DNA of 64,000 nt, from positions 62,001 through 126,000 of the forward strand of contig OX465592.1 in assembly GCA_950022655.1 (NCBI GenBank). Reading direction: 5' to 3'. A program made the position numbers and the translations under genes. The notes under the pieces are model-generated. The model ran no database searches. It saw only the letters and a program-made list of their open reading frames with translations, and was not told where the DNA came from. Below, piece after piece: positions 1 to 12,889 of the stretch. This DNA is from Alentia gelatinosa (taxonomy: Eukaryota; Annelida; Polychaeta; Phyllodocida; Polynoidae). Position 1 is the stretch's first letter, and the number at the start of each line of letters is the position of its first letter.

Positions 1-265
1 CCCCCCCCTGCTCTGCCTCCATCATACCCCCACCCACAACCAAAAGAAGCAGACTTTCCTCCCCACTCCCTTCCACCTCTTCCACACCCACACCCACATC
101 CAAAACAAGGCGTTCCTCCCTACTCCCTTCCACCTCTTCCACACCCACACCCACATCCAAAACAAGGCGTTCCTCCCTACTCCCTTCCACCTCTTCCATA
201 CCCACACCCACATCCAAAACAAGACGTTTATCCCCACTCCCTTCCACACCCACACCCACATCCAC
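1..265. repeat. C-rich 57-bp minisatellite
   Basis: About four tandem copies of a pyrimidine-rich unit of roughly 57 bp, for example recurring ACTCCCTTCCACC at 65, 122 and 179. The period is divisible by three, so open frames arise on the minus strand, but they only translate the repeat. The array may extend left of the window. Confidence 0.85.
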
Positions 266-291
266 AAGAAAAAGCAAAAAAAATAAAATAA

Positions 292-636
292 ATGTTCTTC
301 CTGCCCAGCCCCTTCAACTCCCTGTACCCCCCTGCCACCACCCCTGCTACCACCACCCCTGAACCCACCACTCCTGAACCCACCACTCCTGAACCCACCA
401 CCCTGGAAGACACTGCCCCTGCTACTCCCACCCCTGAACCCACCACCCCTTCCACCGACACACCCCTCCCCTCGGCCTCATCCTGCACCACCAAACCCTT
501 CTACTTTTACAGAAAAAACCCTGCCCCTCCCCTCCTCCTCCCAAGTTCCCTCCCCCTTGGACCACAGCCGCTAACTCACCAGTTTCTCCTGGTAGGACAA
601 CCCAAATGGAGGAGTTGGCGTAAGTTTGCTATGTAG
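292..636 (+). other. Thr/Pro-rich open stretch, possible exon fragment
   Basis: An open frame of 114 codons starts at ATG 292. Its first half is a 15-bp repeat (about 345-410) encoding TPEPT-like pentapeptides. The second half is Pro/Leu-rich and not repetitive. Composition resembles a mucin-like linker, but it lies in a low-complexity C-rich zone and no domain is recognisable. It could be an upstream part of the decayed gene at 1192-3250, or simply non-coding. I would not call it a gene. Confidence 0.2.
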
Positions 637-639
637 TTT

Positions 640-1190
640 GTAGTCACTTTTTACTCTGTACACACATTTAGAATTATAGATTTATTACACTGTACTGCAG
701 CTGCTGCATAATAGTATGTATGTGCAATTATAATATTATTATTTATCTCTTCACTCCAAGTGAACAGATAACAGTGAAATTTTTTTCAAGTGTGCATATT
801 TTTCAAGATTGCAGGTGTTGGGAGCATGTTACTTTTAAGATATATGTCGATGTAGATTATCTTTTCATTTCCAGGGCTGTGATCCGACAGTGCAAAGAGG
901 CAAAGGCACCCCACTAAAAGTCTTCTCAACATAGCAGTGAGTTTTTAATTCAGACATTTAAGCATTCTATGCACGATTAGCATGACATGTATTTGTTAAG
1001 CTTTTGCATGGTGTGATTTATACATACACAAGACATACAGTTATTCTTCCAATTCAAGAGGTTTCTAATTCTAAATTATAGCTTATAATATTAATTGACT
1101 AATCATGTATCATTGAACCAAGTGAAAGTAATATTATTTTCAAAAAGAGATTATTTCTGGAATGGAAAAACAATAACTTTAAACAATATT
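640..1190. other. AT-rich stretch, no supported gene
   Basis: AT-rich sequence. A possible acceptor (pyrimidines then CAG) lies at about 862-873, followed by roughly 45 nt of denser sequence, but no frame can be linked to a known domain. Confidence 0.5.
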
Positions 1191-1191
1191 T

Positions 1192-3250
1192 GTGGAAAGG
1201 AGACAGATAATTTTCTACAATTTGTTTAGAAGTCAATTGGATTGTAACCTGTTTTCAGATACCCCTCCACCCCCCTGCCTGAGAAACCCCCGTAAGTCTG
1301 CACTTTACTACAAGCTGCGGAAGGCAAAGGCTGCTTGGCTGAGCATGGAGAAGGAGAATGTGATGCTCAGGGCCAAGCTTCATGGGCTGGAGAAGCGGGT
1401 CAGCCAACGACACGGTGCTGTTCCTGTGTCTGAGGGAGCGACAGAGCAGGATGTTGCCTCCGACGTGCTGCCTGATCGGGACCCTGTACGTACAACACCT
1501 CCAGTGCGCACCCCCACCACATTGACTTCCCAACCATAGCCACCTCTACGACTCTTGGGTGAGGTGCACAAAACCAGGATCTACGATGTCATCACCGCTG
1601 CCGTCAAGCGTCTCCCCAGAATGCAGCGTCGTAGAGTTCTGGCCAAAATTGTGCCGCCGGTGGAGCTACGCTATAGTACGGTATAGTTGAGGCCCAAACA
1701 CTTGGTTACTCTTCCAGGGAAGAAAGACACTGTCACTTTGAGGAAGGTTAAGTTCCAGAAATTCCAGTTTATGGAGTTCCTCCATGTTCTTCATGTGACG
1801 TTCCAGGAAGAGTTCCCTCATCTCCGTGCTTCCCACAGTTTCTTCCGAAGTGTTCGTCGAAAGCACCGCTACATTTTCCGGTGCACTGCCACAACACTAG
1901 TATTTGTCTTTGCGTTGAGCATCAAAGCTTTGAGAATGATACCCCTCCACGGACTCGGCCTTTCTCTTCTTCCTGACCCATTTCTCCAGGTTCCGCGGGT
2001 GGCTGTGGATGCCAAGCTGGACCAGGTGCCAGCTGTCATTTCAGTGAACATCTGGAAGCGAGTGGATGTTGTGTATGGCGATGAAGGGAAGACAACGAAG
2101 AAGCTCCGCATCGTCACCCAGACAGAGCCACACGACACCTTCAGGCGTGAACTGAAGTTTGACTTTTCCCTGATGGAGAGCCACATCAGGTGGAGAGCCA
2201 TCGACTTCGGGACAACCTCACTCCGGGGGAGTGTATGGTACAGATGGACTTTGCTGAGAACTGGGTTGTCAGCTACCCCGACAAACGGCAGTCTGTCTAC
2301 TTCACAAAGGAGCTGGTAACTGTTCATTCTGTGGTTCTCCACTTGAGGGAAGAGGGAGGTGTGCTTTCACAAGTCTTTGGCCATCATCTCTGATGAGCGG
2401 AGACATGACTCTGCAGCTGTTTTTTCCTTTATCAAAGTCATCAACAAAGTTCTTTCCCATGAGGTTCCACAGTACCGGAACAGTGCATGTTTCAGTATCA
2501 TCGCCAAACACCAGCAGCTCTTCAACTGTGCAGCAACTTGTACTTTGAAGCGGGTCATGGGAAGGGAGCCTGCGATGGATTGGTGGTGCAGCCGAACGAC
2601 TGTCAAGCGCTGCATCTTCATCCACAATGCTGCTGACTTTGCCTGTGCTGGTAACCATGTCCCCAGTCTTGTCCAGTATCTTCATGTTCCTGTGGAGGAC
2701 ATTTGTCAGGTGCGAGAAGAACTCTCTCCTCACCACTGCCCGAACGGTACCCAGTACAATGAAGGCCCATTCCGTCATGTGCTGCGTTCCTGGACACTCC
2801 ATTGCTCTTTGGGAGACTTCTTGCTATCTTCCTTGTTGTTACTCTTCTGCTGCCTTCCTGGGTGGCTGTGAAGGGTGGGAGGGTCACATCCTCTTTGAAC
2901 TTGATGAGCCCGCTTCACCAACAGAGGACTTGCCAGCCAGCAGTGTCGTCTCACCAGCTACAGGGTCTTGGCTTGCTGCTGTCTATGATGGCAAGTGGTA
3001 CATCGGGGAAGTCCTCAACAGTGATGCCGACTGTGCTGAGGTCTCTTTCCTTCAACCTGGTTGTGACGATAGATGTCGGAAAAATTTCAAGTGGCCTGCA
3101 ACACCAGACATTCTTGATGTGCCCCTTGCAGGCATCTTGTGTACAGTACCCAAGCCGGTCTATACTGGGAAAGGATGGAGGGCCATTTTCTACTCTCACC
3201 AGCACAATCCCAAAGGTCACATCCAAAGTGTTTTTTCAACTATAACTTGA
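1192..3250 (+). pseudogene. Decayed transposase-like (DDE-type, transposon-associated) gene
   Basis: Broken coding sequence of an uncharacterised protein family that I recall as transposon-associated in cnidarian, mollusc and amphioxus genomes. Visible pieces in order: a basic/coiled N-terminal segment (about 1290-1400); a long open segment 1687-2319 that is in the same frame but separated from the first piece by in-frame TAGs at 1537 and 1684; MDFAENW at about 2244 in another frame; a segment with DERRHDS (about 2390-2415) back in the first frame; the hallmark FEAGHGKGACDG at 2544-2579 in the second frame; and a C-terminal YDGKWYIGEV...TGKGWRAIFY segment at 2985-3195 in the third frame. At least two stops and about four frameshifts make it non-functional. 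No terminal inverted repeats were identified. Family membership rests on recalled motifs, not a search. Confidence 0.6.
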
Positions 3251-4935
3251 TTTCTTGTACTTTTGGAATGTGGTTTTTGCAATTTCTCTCCTGCTTTTTA
3301 AGCAAATAGTGGATATTAGTGTGCTGGAATGGCTGAAACTGTGTGGGGAGAAATGTCCGAAACATGCCTAAGGTTGTGGAGACTGGGCCAACAGAGTTAT
3401 TAAATTGCTTATGAAGGTGGTAGAAAAATTCAATTAAGATGTAATACATATTTTGACATGTTCTGGTACATTTTTCAATTCATCCTTTGTATTTTTCACT
3501 TGTTTCTTACTCTAGAAAGTAATGATTTGTTATTTTCAAATTGATTATTCCAAAGATGCTACCTTTTTTTCCATAAAATGTTATACTTTTTAGAGCTATG
3601 AATGTTTCCTAGTAAAGTAACAAGATTTTTGCCTCTCCAGGCTAATGTGTAGGGGGATGAGTGTTCAAGCCAAAGCCTTTTGGTATTTCTAAAACCATTT
3701 GTTTCATATAGTAGAGACGTTGGGGAGTCTGTTGGTGGGTTAAACTGGTGGTTCTGAGCAATTTAACCTGGTGCTTTGCTCTTTCGAAATTTCAACTTGT
3801 CTTTTTTTACGTGGTATTTCAGCCTACCACCACCCAACAGGCTCCCTAATTTTAAATTATGTATCTCTTGAAGGTTGAATACACTTGTGATGTGTACATG
3901 TACATGTTTGCTACAAACGTAGCAGTTTTGGTGCTTCTGGATGTAATAATAACTGAGTTACATGTGGTTCTGTGTGGACATAGGAAACTGGTCACACAAG
4001 TTTTGGGGGGAACGTCTGAAATTTAGATGGGTTGAATTAACGGTATAGTACGGTATAATATGGATACCGGTAACTTATGATATTTGTATGCCTGTACAAT
4101 GTATAGCTTTGTGTAAAAGTATTTATTTTCCAAATTAGATCTCTTATGGCTAGTGTAGACTAATTTTTAAAAAGTTAATTATTTTGTGATGCTTAATTTC
4201 AATTTTTCCAAAATGTGAGTAAAAGTTTTTCATATGATAGACATCATAATATTCCTAGCAGCTTATTGAAATTTGGTATAGCTTAAGTTCAGTATTAATT
4301 CTATATTATTGTGAATCTGGTCTTTGTACTCTGAATAGAAGGCACAAGACAGTATTTCAAGTCATAGCATGGTGAAAATATTTCGGGTGTTCCATAAGAA
4401 AAATCAACTTTTACTGTAACAAGTATAAAAACTGAACCGCTTGGAGAAAGTCAGTATAATTGGTATCCACATACAGCTGAGATGTTGCTCTAAAAGAAAT
4501 AAAGGTTTTTTAATTGATTATTTGAAATTCTTTAAATCTTGTTTTGTGTTGCCCCAGAAGTCCGAATTGTATATTTTGAGAAAATCTGACCCATATATGA
4601 AGTAAGTGGGGGTTTTCGTGCAGAGGTATATATAACTGTAGTACCATCTAGTGGCAATTCACGGAGCTAAGCACAAAAGGCTGGCGCCGCCTGTGGCGTG
4701 TGTATGTACTAAAGTGCGGCAGTCATCGGCTCGTGGCAGCCTCCAGTCCATGGATTTTAACGTCCATCATGACATGTGTGTACAGTATTTACAAAGAAAT
4801 AACAGCCATTTTTACAATGTCGTAGGCGAACGAGCCTCTGACGAGAGGAGAAAATAAAATGTCGTAGGTGGAGTAGCATAAGAAATCATTCATTTTGAAA
4901 ATGTCGTCCACTTTTTTAAAACAATATAGGAAGGT
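3251..4935. other. AT-rich intergenic sequence
   Basis: Mostly AT-rich, non-repetitive sequence with no coding signal. A slightly GC-richer patch at 4650-4860 is open for 68 codons but shows no domain. Several AATAAA-like motifs are expected by chance at this composition. Confidence 0.6.
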
Positions 4936-4986
4936 GTTTCTATTTGCGATAATCGCTATTAAGTAGCGATTATCGCAAATAGAAAC
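4936..4986. repeat. Perfect 23-bp inverted repeat (hairpin)
   Basis: Arms 4936-4958 and 4964-4986 are exact reverse complements, with a 5-nt loop TTAAG. The stem contains GCGATAATCGC, itself near-palindromic. It stands about 100 bp before the first unit of the 60-bp satellite. Confidence 0.9.
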
Positions 4987-5087
4987 ATGCAGCTGCCTGT
5001 ATTGTGATTCACGCGCCCTATTATAGGTATGGAGTGGCTTTGCTGGCAGTGACCACTTGTCGATGCACGGTGCTAGTTCACGTGCAC

Positions 5088-8000
5088 CGCGTATTGTAAT
5101 AATAACAGCGTGTTGTAGCACTCAGCTTGTACTGGCAAGTCAGAGGTCGCGTATTGTAATAATAACAGCGTGTTGTAGCACTCAGCTTGTACTGGCCAGT
5201 CAGAGGTCGTGTATTGTAATAATAACAGCGTGTTGTAGCACTCAGCTTGTACTGGCCAGTCAGAGGTCGTGTATTGTAATAATAATAGTGTATTGTAGCA
5301 CTCAGCTTGTACTAGCCAGTCAGAGGTCGCGTACTGTAATAATAACAGCGTGTTGTAGCACTCAGCTTGTACTGGCCAGTCAGAGGTCGCGTACTGTAAT
5401 AATAACAGTGTATTGTAGCACTCAGCTTGTACTAGCCAGTCAGAGGTCGCGTATTGTAATAATAACAGTGTGTTGTAGCACTCAGCTTGTACTAGCCAGT
5501 CAGAGGTCGCGTATTGTAATAATAACAGTGTGTTGTAGCACTCAGCTTGTACTGGCCAGTCAGAGGTCGCGTATTGTAATAATAACAGCGTATTGTAGCA
5601 CTCAGCTTGTACTGGCCAGTCAGAGGTCGCGTATTGTAATAATATCAGCGTGTTGTAGCACTCAGCTTGTACTGGCCAGTCAGAGGTCGCGTATTGTAAT
5701 AATAACAGCGTGTTGTAGCACTCAGCTTGTACTGGCCAGTCAGAGGTCGCGTATTGTAATAATAACAGTGTGTTGTAGCACTCAGCTTGTACTGGCCAGT
5801 CAGAGGTCGCGTATTGTAATAATAACAGCGTGTTGTAGCACTCAGCTTGTACTGGCCAGTCAGAGGTCTCGTACTGTAATAATAACAGCGTGTTGTAGCA
5901 CTCAGCTTGTACTGGCCAGTCAGAGGTCGCGTACTGTAATAATAACAGCGTGTTGTAGCACTCAGCTTGTACTGGCCAGTCAGAGGTCGCGTATTGTAAT
6001 AATAACAGCGTGTTGTAGCACTCAGCTTGTACTGGCCAGTCAGAGGTCGTGTACTGTAATAATAACAGTGTATTGTAGCACTCAGCTTGTACTGGCCAGT
6101 CAGAGGTCGCGTATTGTAATAATAACAGCGTGTTGTAGCACTCAGCTTGTACTGGCCAGTCAGAGGTCGCGTATTGTAATAACAACAGCGTGTTGTAGCA
6201 CTCAGCTTGTACTGGCCAGTCAGAGGTCGCGTATTGTAATAATAACAGCGTGTTGTAGCACTCACCTTGTACTGGCCAGTCAGAGGTCGCGTATTGTAAT
6301 AATAACAGCGTATTGTAGCACTCAGCTTGTACTGGCCAGTCAGAGGTCGCGTATTGTAATAATAACAGCGTGTTGTAGCACTCAGCTTGTACTAGCCAGT
6401 CAGAGGTCACGTACTGTAATAACAGTGTATTGTAGCACTCAGCTTGTACTGGCCAGTCAGAGGTCGCGTATTGTAATAATAACAGCGTGTTGTAGCACTC
6501 AGCTTGTACTGGCCAGTCAGAGGTCGCGTATTGTAATAATAACAGTGTATTGTAGCACTCAGCTTGTACTGGCCAGTCAGAGGTCGCGTATTGTAATAAT
6601 AACAGCGTGTTGTAGCACTCAGCTTGTACTGGCCAGTCAGAGGTCGCGTATTGTAATAATAACAGCGTGTTGTAGCACTCAGCTTGTACTGGCCAGTCAG
6701 AGGTCGCGTACTGTAATAATAACAGCGTGTTGTAGCACTCAGCTTGTACTGGCCAGTCAGAGGTCGCGTATTGTAATAATAACAGCGTGTTGTAGCACTC
6801 AGCTTGTACTGGCCAGTCAGAGGTCGCGTATTGTAATTACAACAGTGTATTGTAGCACTCAGCTTGTACTGGCCAGTCAGAGGTCGCGTATTGTAATAAT
6901 AACAGCGTGTTGTAGCACTCAGCTTGTACTGGCCAGTCAGAGGTCGCGTATTGTAATAATAACAGTGTATTGTAGCACTCAGCTTGTACTAGCCAGTCAG
7001 AGGTCGCGTACTGTAATAATAACAGCGTGTTGTAGCACTCAGCTTGTACCGGCCAGTCAGAGGTCACGTACTGTAATAATAACAGCGTGTTGTAGCACTC
7101 AGCTTGTACTGGCCAGTCAGAGGTCGCGTATTGTAATAATAACAGCGTGTTGTAGCACTCAGCTTGTACTGGCCAGTCAGAGGTCGCGTATTGTAATAAT
7201 AACAGCGTATTGTAGCACTCAGCTTGTACTGGCCAGTCAGAGGTCGCGTATTGTAATAATATCAGCGTGTTGTAGCACTCAGCTTGTACTGGCCAGTCAG
7301 AGGTCGCGTATTGTAATAATAACAGCGTGTTGTAGCACTCAGCTTGTACTAGCCAGTCAGAGGTCGCGTATTGTAATAATAACAGCGTGTTGTAGCACTC
7401 AGCTTGTACTGGCCAGTCAGAGGTCGCGTATTGTAATAATAACAGTGTATTGTAGCACTCAGCTTGTACTGGCCAGTCAGAGGTCACGTACTGTAATAAT
7501 AACAGTGTGTTGTAGCACTCAGCTTGTACTGGTCAGTCAGAGGTCGCGTATTGTAATAATAACAGTGTATTGTAGCACTCAGCTTGTACTGGCCAGTCAG
7601 AGGTCGCGTATTGTAATAATAACAGTGTATTGTAGCACTCAGCTTGTACTGGCCAGTCAGAGGTCGCGTATTGTAATAATAACAGCGTGTTGTAGCACTC
7701 AGCTTGTACTGGCCAGTCAGAGGTCGCGTATTGTAATAATAACAGCGTGTTGTAGCACTCAGCTTGTACTGGCCAGTCAGAGGTCGCGTATTGTAATAAT
7801 AACAGTGTATTGTAGCACTCAGCTTGTACTAGCCAGTCAGAGGTCGCGTACTGTAATAATAACAGCGTGTTGTAGCACTCAGCTTGTACTGGCCAGTCAG
7901 AGGTCACGTACTGTAATAATAACAGCGTGTTGTAGCACTCAGCTTGTACTGGCCAGTCAGAGGTCGCGTATTGTAATAATAACAGCGTATTGTAGCACTC

Positions 8001-11000
8001 AGCTTGTACTGGCCAGTCAGAGGTCGCGTATTGTAATAATAACAGTGTATTGTAGCACTCAGCTTGTACTGGCCAGTCAGAGGTCGCGTACTGTAATAAT
8101 AACAGCGTGTTGTAGCACTCAGCTTGTACTGGCCAGTCAGAGGTCGCGTACTGTAATAATAACAGCGTATTGTAGCACTCAGCTTGTACCAGCCAGTCAG
8201 AGGTCGCGTATTGTAATAATAACAGTGTATTGTAGCACTCAGCTTGTACTGGCCAGTCAGAGGTCGCGTATTGTAATAATAACAGCGTGTTGTAGCACTC
8301 AGCTTGTACTGGCCAGTCAGAGGTCGCGTACTGTAATAATAACAGCGTGTTGTAGCACTCAGCTTGTACTGGCCAGTCAGAGGTCGCGTACTGTAATAAT
8401 AACAGCGTATTGTAGCACTCAGCTTGTACCAGCCAGTCAGAGGTCGCGTATTGTAATAATAACAGTGTATTGTAGCACTCAGCTTGTACTGGCCAGTCAG
8501 AGGTCGCGTATTGTAATAATAACAGCGTGTTGTAGCACTCAGCTTGTACTGGCCAGTCAGAGGTCGCGTATTGTAATAATAACAGTGTATTGTAGCACTC
8601 AGCTTGTACTGGCCAGTCAGAGGTCGCGTATTGTAATAATAACAGCGTGTTGTAGCACTCAGCTTGTACTAGCCAGTCAGAGGTCGCGTACTGTAATAAT
8701 AACAGCGTATTGTAGCACTCAGCTTGTACTGGCCAGTCAGAGGTCCCGTATTGTAATAATAACAGCGTGTTGTAGCACTCAGCTTGTACTGGCCAGTCAG
8801 AGGTCGCGTATTGTAATAATAACAGTGTATTGTAGCACTCAGCTTGTACTGGCCAGTCAGAGGTCGCGTATTGTAATAATAACAGTGTATTGTAGCACTC
8901 AGCTTGTACTGGCCAGTCAGAGGTCGCGTATTGTAATAATAACAGTGTGTTGTAGCACTCAGCTTGTACTAGCCAGTCAGAGGTCGCGTATTGTAATAAT
9001 AACAGTGTATTGTAGCACTCAGCTTGTACTGGCCAGTCAGAGGTCGCGTATTGTAATAATAACAGTGTATTTAGCACTCAGCTTGTACTGGCCAGTCAGA
9101 GGTCGCGTATTGTAATAATAACAGTGTATTGTAGCACTCAGCTTGTACTGGCCAGTCAGAGGTCGCGTATTGTAATAATAACAGTGTATTGTAGCACTCA
9201 GCTTGTACTGGCCAGTCAGAGGTCGCGTATTGTAATAATAACAGCGTATTGTAGCACTCAGCTTGTACTGGCCAGTCAGAGGTCGCGTACTGTAATAATA
9301 ACAGCGTGTTGTAGCACTCAGCTTGTACTGGCCAGTCAGAGGTCGCGTATTGTAATAATAACAGCGTGTTGTAGCACTCAGCTTGTACTGGCCAGTCAGA
9401 GGTCGCGTATTGTAATAATAACAGCGTGTTGTAGCACTCAGCTTGTACTGGCCAGTCAGAGGTCGCGTATTGTAATAATAACAGCGTGTTGTAGCACTCA
9501 GCTTGTACTGGCCAGTCAGAGGTCGCGTATTGTAATAATAACAGCGTGTTGTAGCACTCAGCTTGTACTGGCCAGTCAGAGGTCGCGTATTGTAATAATA
9601 ACAGTGTATTGTAGCACTCAGCTTGTACTGGCCAGTCAGAGGTCGCGTATTGTAATAATAACAGCGTGTTGTAGCACTCAGCTTGTACTGGCCAGTCAGA
9701 GGTCACGTACTGTAATAACAACGTATTGTAGCACTCAGCTTGTACTGGCCAGTCAGAGGTCGCGTATTGTAATAATAACAGTGTGTTGTAGCACTCAGCT
9801 TGTACTGGCCAGTCAGAGGTCGCGTATTGTAATAACAACAGTGTATTGTAGCACTCAGCTTGTACCAGCCAGTCAGAGGTCACGTACTGTAATAATAACA
9901 GCGTGTTGTAGCACTCAGCTTGTACTGGCCAGTCAGAGGTCGCGTATTGTAATAATAACAGCGTGTTGTAGCACTCAGCTTGTACTGGCCAGTCAGAGGT
10001 CGCGTATTGTAATAACAACAGTGTGTTGTAGCACTCAGCTTGTACTGGCCAGTCAGAGGTCGTGTATTGTAATAATAATAGTGTATTGTAGCACTCAGCT
10101 TGTACTGGCCAGTCAGAGGTCGCGTATTGTAATAATAACAGTGTATTGTAGCACTCAACTTGTACTGGCCAGTCAGAGGTCGCGTATTGTAATAATAACA
10201 GCGTGTTGTAGCACTCAGCTTGTACTGGCCAGTCAGAGGTCCCGTATTGTAATAATAACAGTGTATTTAGCACTCAGCTTGTACTGGCCAGTCAGAGGTC
10301 ACGTACTGTAATAATAACAGCGTGTTGTAGCACTCAGCTTGTACTGGCCAGTCAGAGGTCGTGTATTGTAATAATAACAGCGTGTTGTAGCACTCAGCTT
10401 GTACTGGCCAGTCAGAGGTCGCGTATTGTAATAATAACAGCGTATTGTAGCACTCAGCTTGTACTAGCCAGTCAGAGGTCGCGTATTGTAATAATAACAG
10501 TGTATTGTAGCACTCAGCTTGTACTGGCCAGTCAGAGGTCGCGTATTGTAATAATAACAGCGTGTTGTAGCACTCAGCTTGTACTGGCCAGTCAGAGGTC
10601 ACGTACTGTAATAACAACGTATTGTAGCACTCAGCTTGTACTGGCCAGTCAGAGGTCGCGTATTGTAATAATAACAGTGTGTTGTAGCACTCAGCTTGTA
10701 CTGGCCAGTCAGAGGTCGCGTATTGTAATAACAACAGTGTATTGTAGCACTCAGCTTGTACCAGCCAGTCAGAGGTCACGTACTGTAATAATAACAGCGT
10801 GTTGTAGCACTCAGCTTGTACTGGCCAGTCAGAGGTCGCGTATTGTAATAATAACAGCGTGTTGTAGCACTCAGCTTGTACTGGCCAGTCAGAGGTCGCG
10901 TATTGTAATAACAACAGTGTGTTGTAGCACTCAGCTTGTACTGGCCAGTCAGAGGTCGTGTATTGTAATAATAATAGTGTATTGTAGCACTCAGCTTGTA

Positions 11001-12405
11001 CTGGCCAGTCAGAGGTCGCGTATTGTAATAATAACAGTGTATTGTAGCACTCAACTTGTACTGGCCAGTCAGAGGTCGCGTATTGTAATAATAACAGCGT
11101 GTTGTAGCACTCAGCTTGTACTGGCCAGTCAGAGGTCCCGTATTGTAATAATAACAGTGTATTTAGCACTCAGCTTGTACTGGCCAGTCAGAGGTCACGT
11201 ACTGTAATAATAACAGCGTGTTGTAGCACTCAGCTTGTACTGGCCAGTCAGAGGTCGTGTATTGTAATAATAACAGCGTGTTGTAGCACTCAGCTTGTAC
11301 TGGCCAGTCAGAGGTCGCGTATTGTAATAATAACAGCGTATTGTAGCACTCAGCTTGTACTAGCCAGTCAGAGGTCGCGTATTGTAATAATAACAGTGTA
11401 TTGTAGCACTCAGCTTGTACTGGCCAGTCAGAGGTCGCGTATTGTAATAATAACAGCGTGTTGTAGCACTCAGCTTGTACTGGCCAGTCAGAGGTCGCGT
11501 ATTGTAATAACAACAGTGTATTGTAGCACTCAGCTTGTACTGGCCAGTCAGAGGTCGCGTATTGTAATAATAACAGCGTGTTGTAGCACTCAGCTTGTAC
11601 TGGCCAGTCAGAGGTCGCGTACTGTAATAATAACAGCGTGTTGTAGCACTCAGCTTGTACTGGTCAGTCAGAGGTCGCGTACTGTAATAATAACAGCGTG
11701 TTGTAGCACTCAGCTTGTACTGGCCAGTCAGAGGTCGCGTATTGTAATAATAACAGCGTGTTGTAGCACTCAGCTTGTACTGGCCAGTCAGAGGTCCCGT
11801 ATTGTAATAATAACAGCGTGTTGTAGCACTCAGCTTGTACTGGCCAGTCAGAGGTCCCGTATTGTAATAATAACAGCGTGTTGTAGCACTCAGCTTGTAC
11901 TGGCCAGTCAGAGGTCGCGTACTGTAATAATAACAGTGTATTGTAGCACTCAGCTTGTACTAGCCAGTCAGAGGTCGCGTATTGTAATAATAACAGTGTA
12001 TTGTAGCACTCAGCTTGTACTGGCCAGTCAGAGGTCGCGTATTGTAATAATAACAGCGTGTTGTAGCACTCAGCTTGTACTAGCCAGTCAGAGGTCGCGT
12101 ATTGTAATAATAACAGCGTGTTGTAGCACTCAGCTTGTACTGGCCAGTCAGAGGTCGCGTATTGTAATAATAACAGTGTGTTGTAGCACTCAGCTTGTAC
12201 TGGCCAGTCAGAGGTCGTGTACTGTAATAATAACAGTGTATTGTAGCACTCAGCTTGTACTGGCCAGTCAGAGGTCGCGTATTGTAATAATAACAGCGTG
12301 TTGTAGCACTCAGCTTGTACTAGCCAGTCAGAGGTCACGTACTGTAATAATAACAGCGTGTTGTAGCACTCAGCTTGTACTGGCCAGTCAGAGGTCGCGT
12401 ACCAG
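5088..12405. repeat. 60-bp satellite array, about 122 units
   Basis: About 7.3 kb of head-to-tail 60-bp units. Conserved parts are TGTAGCACTCAGCTTGTACT and GCCAGTCAGAGGTC, joined by the variable GYGTAYTGTAATAATAACAGYGTRTTG part. Variation is concentrated at a few sites (C/T, G/A), and rare units carry 1-3-bp deletions (6415-6425, 9073, 9718, 10266, 10614, 11162). Because 60 is a multiple of 3, several frames on both strands are open for hundreds of codons. The variable sites change amino acids freely (A/V, C/Y, I/T), which argues against coding selection. Confidence 0.97.
9600..11500. repeat. Higher-order repeat of 896 bp within the satellite
   Basis: From about 9600 the pattern of unit variants repeats with an 896-bp offset (15 x 60 minus 4). 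Both copies share a unit with a 3-bp deletion (around 9718 and 10614), a unit with a 1-bp deletion (10265 and 11161), and the same order of GTGTATTG, CACGTACTG and TACCAGCC variants. The correspondence ends near 10600/11500, giving just over two copies. This indicates block duplication by unequal exchange. Confidence 0.8.
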
Positions 12406-12425
12406 CCCCCCCCCCCCCCCCCCCC
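12406..12425. repeat. Poly-C tract at satellite end
   Basis: A run of 20 C directly at the right edge of the satellite. It may be a real homopolymer or an assembly artefact at the collapsed end of the array. Confidence 0.8.
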
Positions 12426-12889
12426 GTGCACGGAACCTGTACACTGGCCGCCACAGCCTCACGACATGGGCTCTGGTTGCGTTAAATCCGCGGCCACCTT
12501 GACCCCTGCCTTGACCCACTACCTGAAAGTGTCTGTTACTCTCCTACCACATCTTCTGTACTGCTTGGAAAGTGTGTTATTTCATAATCTCCAAGCCAAT
12601 TTTTCATTTTCTTATTTCCTTTTTTGTATATTTTTGAAGAAACACGAGGAACATAAAGCTAGCATTCATTATCAAACGTGTGAAGCTACGACTATTTCTT
12701 ATCGAATATTCCAGCTTTTAGAGCCGAGATAGACTACTGCAGATCTCTGCTGTATGTTCCTGAACCCGACCAACCTCTGAGTCTGAAGACAGTGGGGCAG
12801 TGGTGGCGGCCAATCTCAGTCACCTGTGCCGTGCCAAAAACTCACAGACCCCCCCCCCCCCCTTCACAGAGAGTGCACGTAACATGGCG
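12426..12889. other. Unique sequence between satellite and 5' minisatellite
   Basis: No recognised gene. It holds a second poly-C run near 12850-12862. It could carry the promoter of the receptor gene, but no TATA box or initiator stands out. Confidence 0.4.

Noticed and set aside
5057..12502. Very long open frames (up to 1352 codons) in both strands of the 60-bp satellite
   Set aside because: The unit length is a multiple of three and lacks stops in several frames. Variable sites alter amino acids freely and both strands are equally open, so these are repeat translations.
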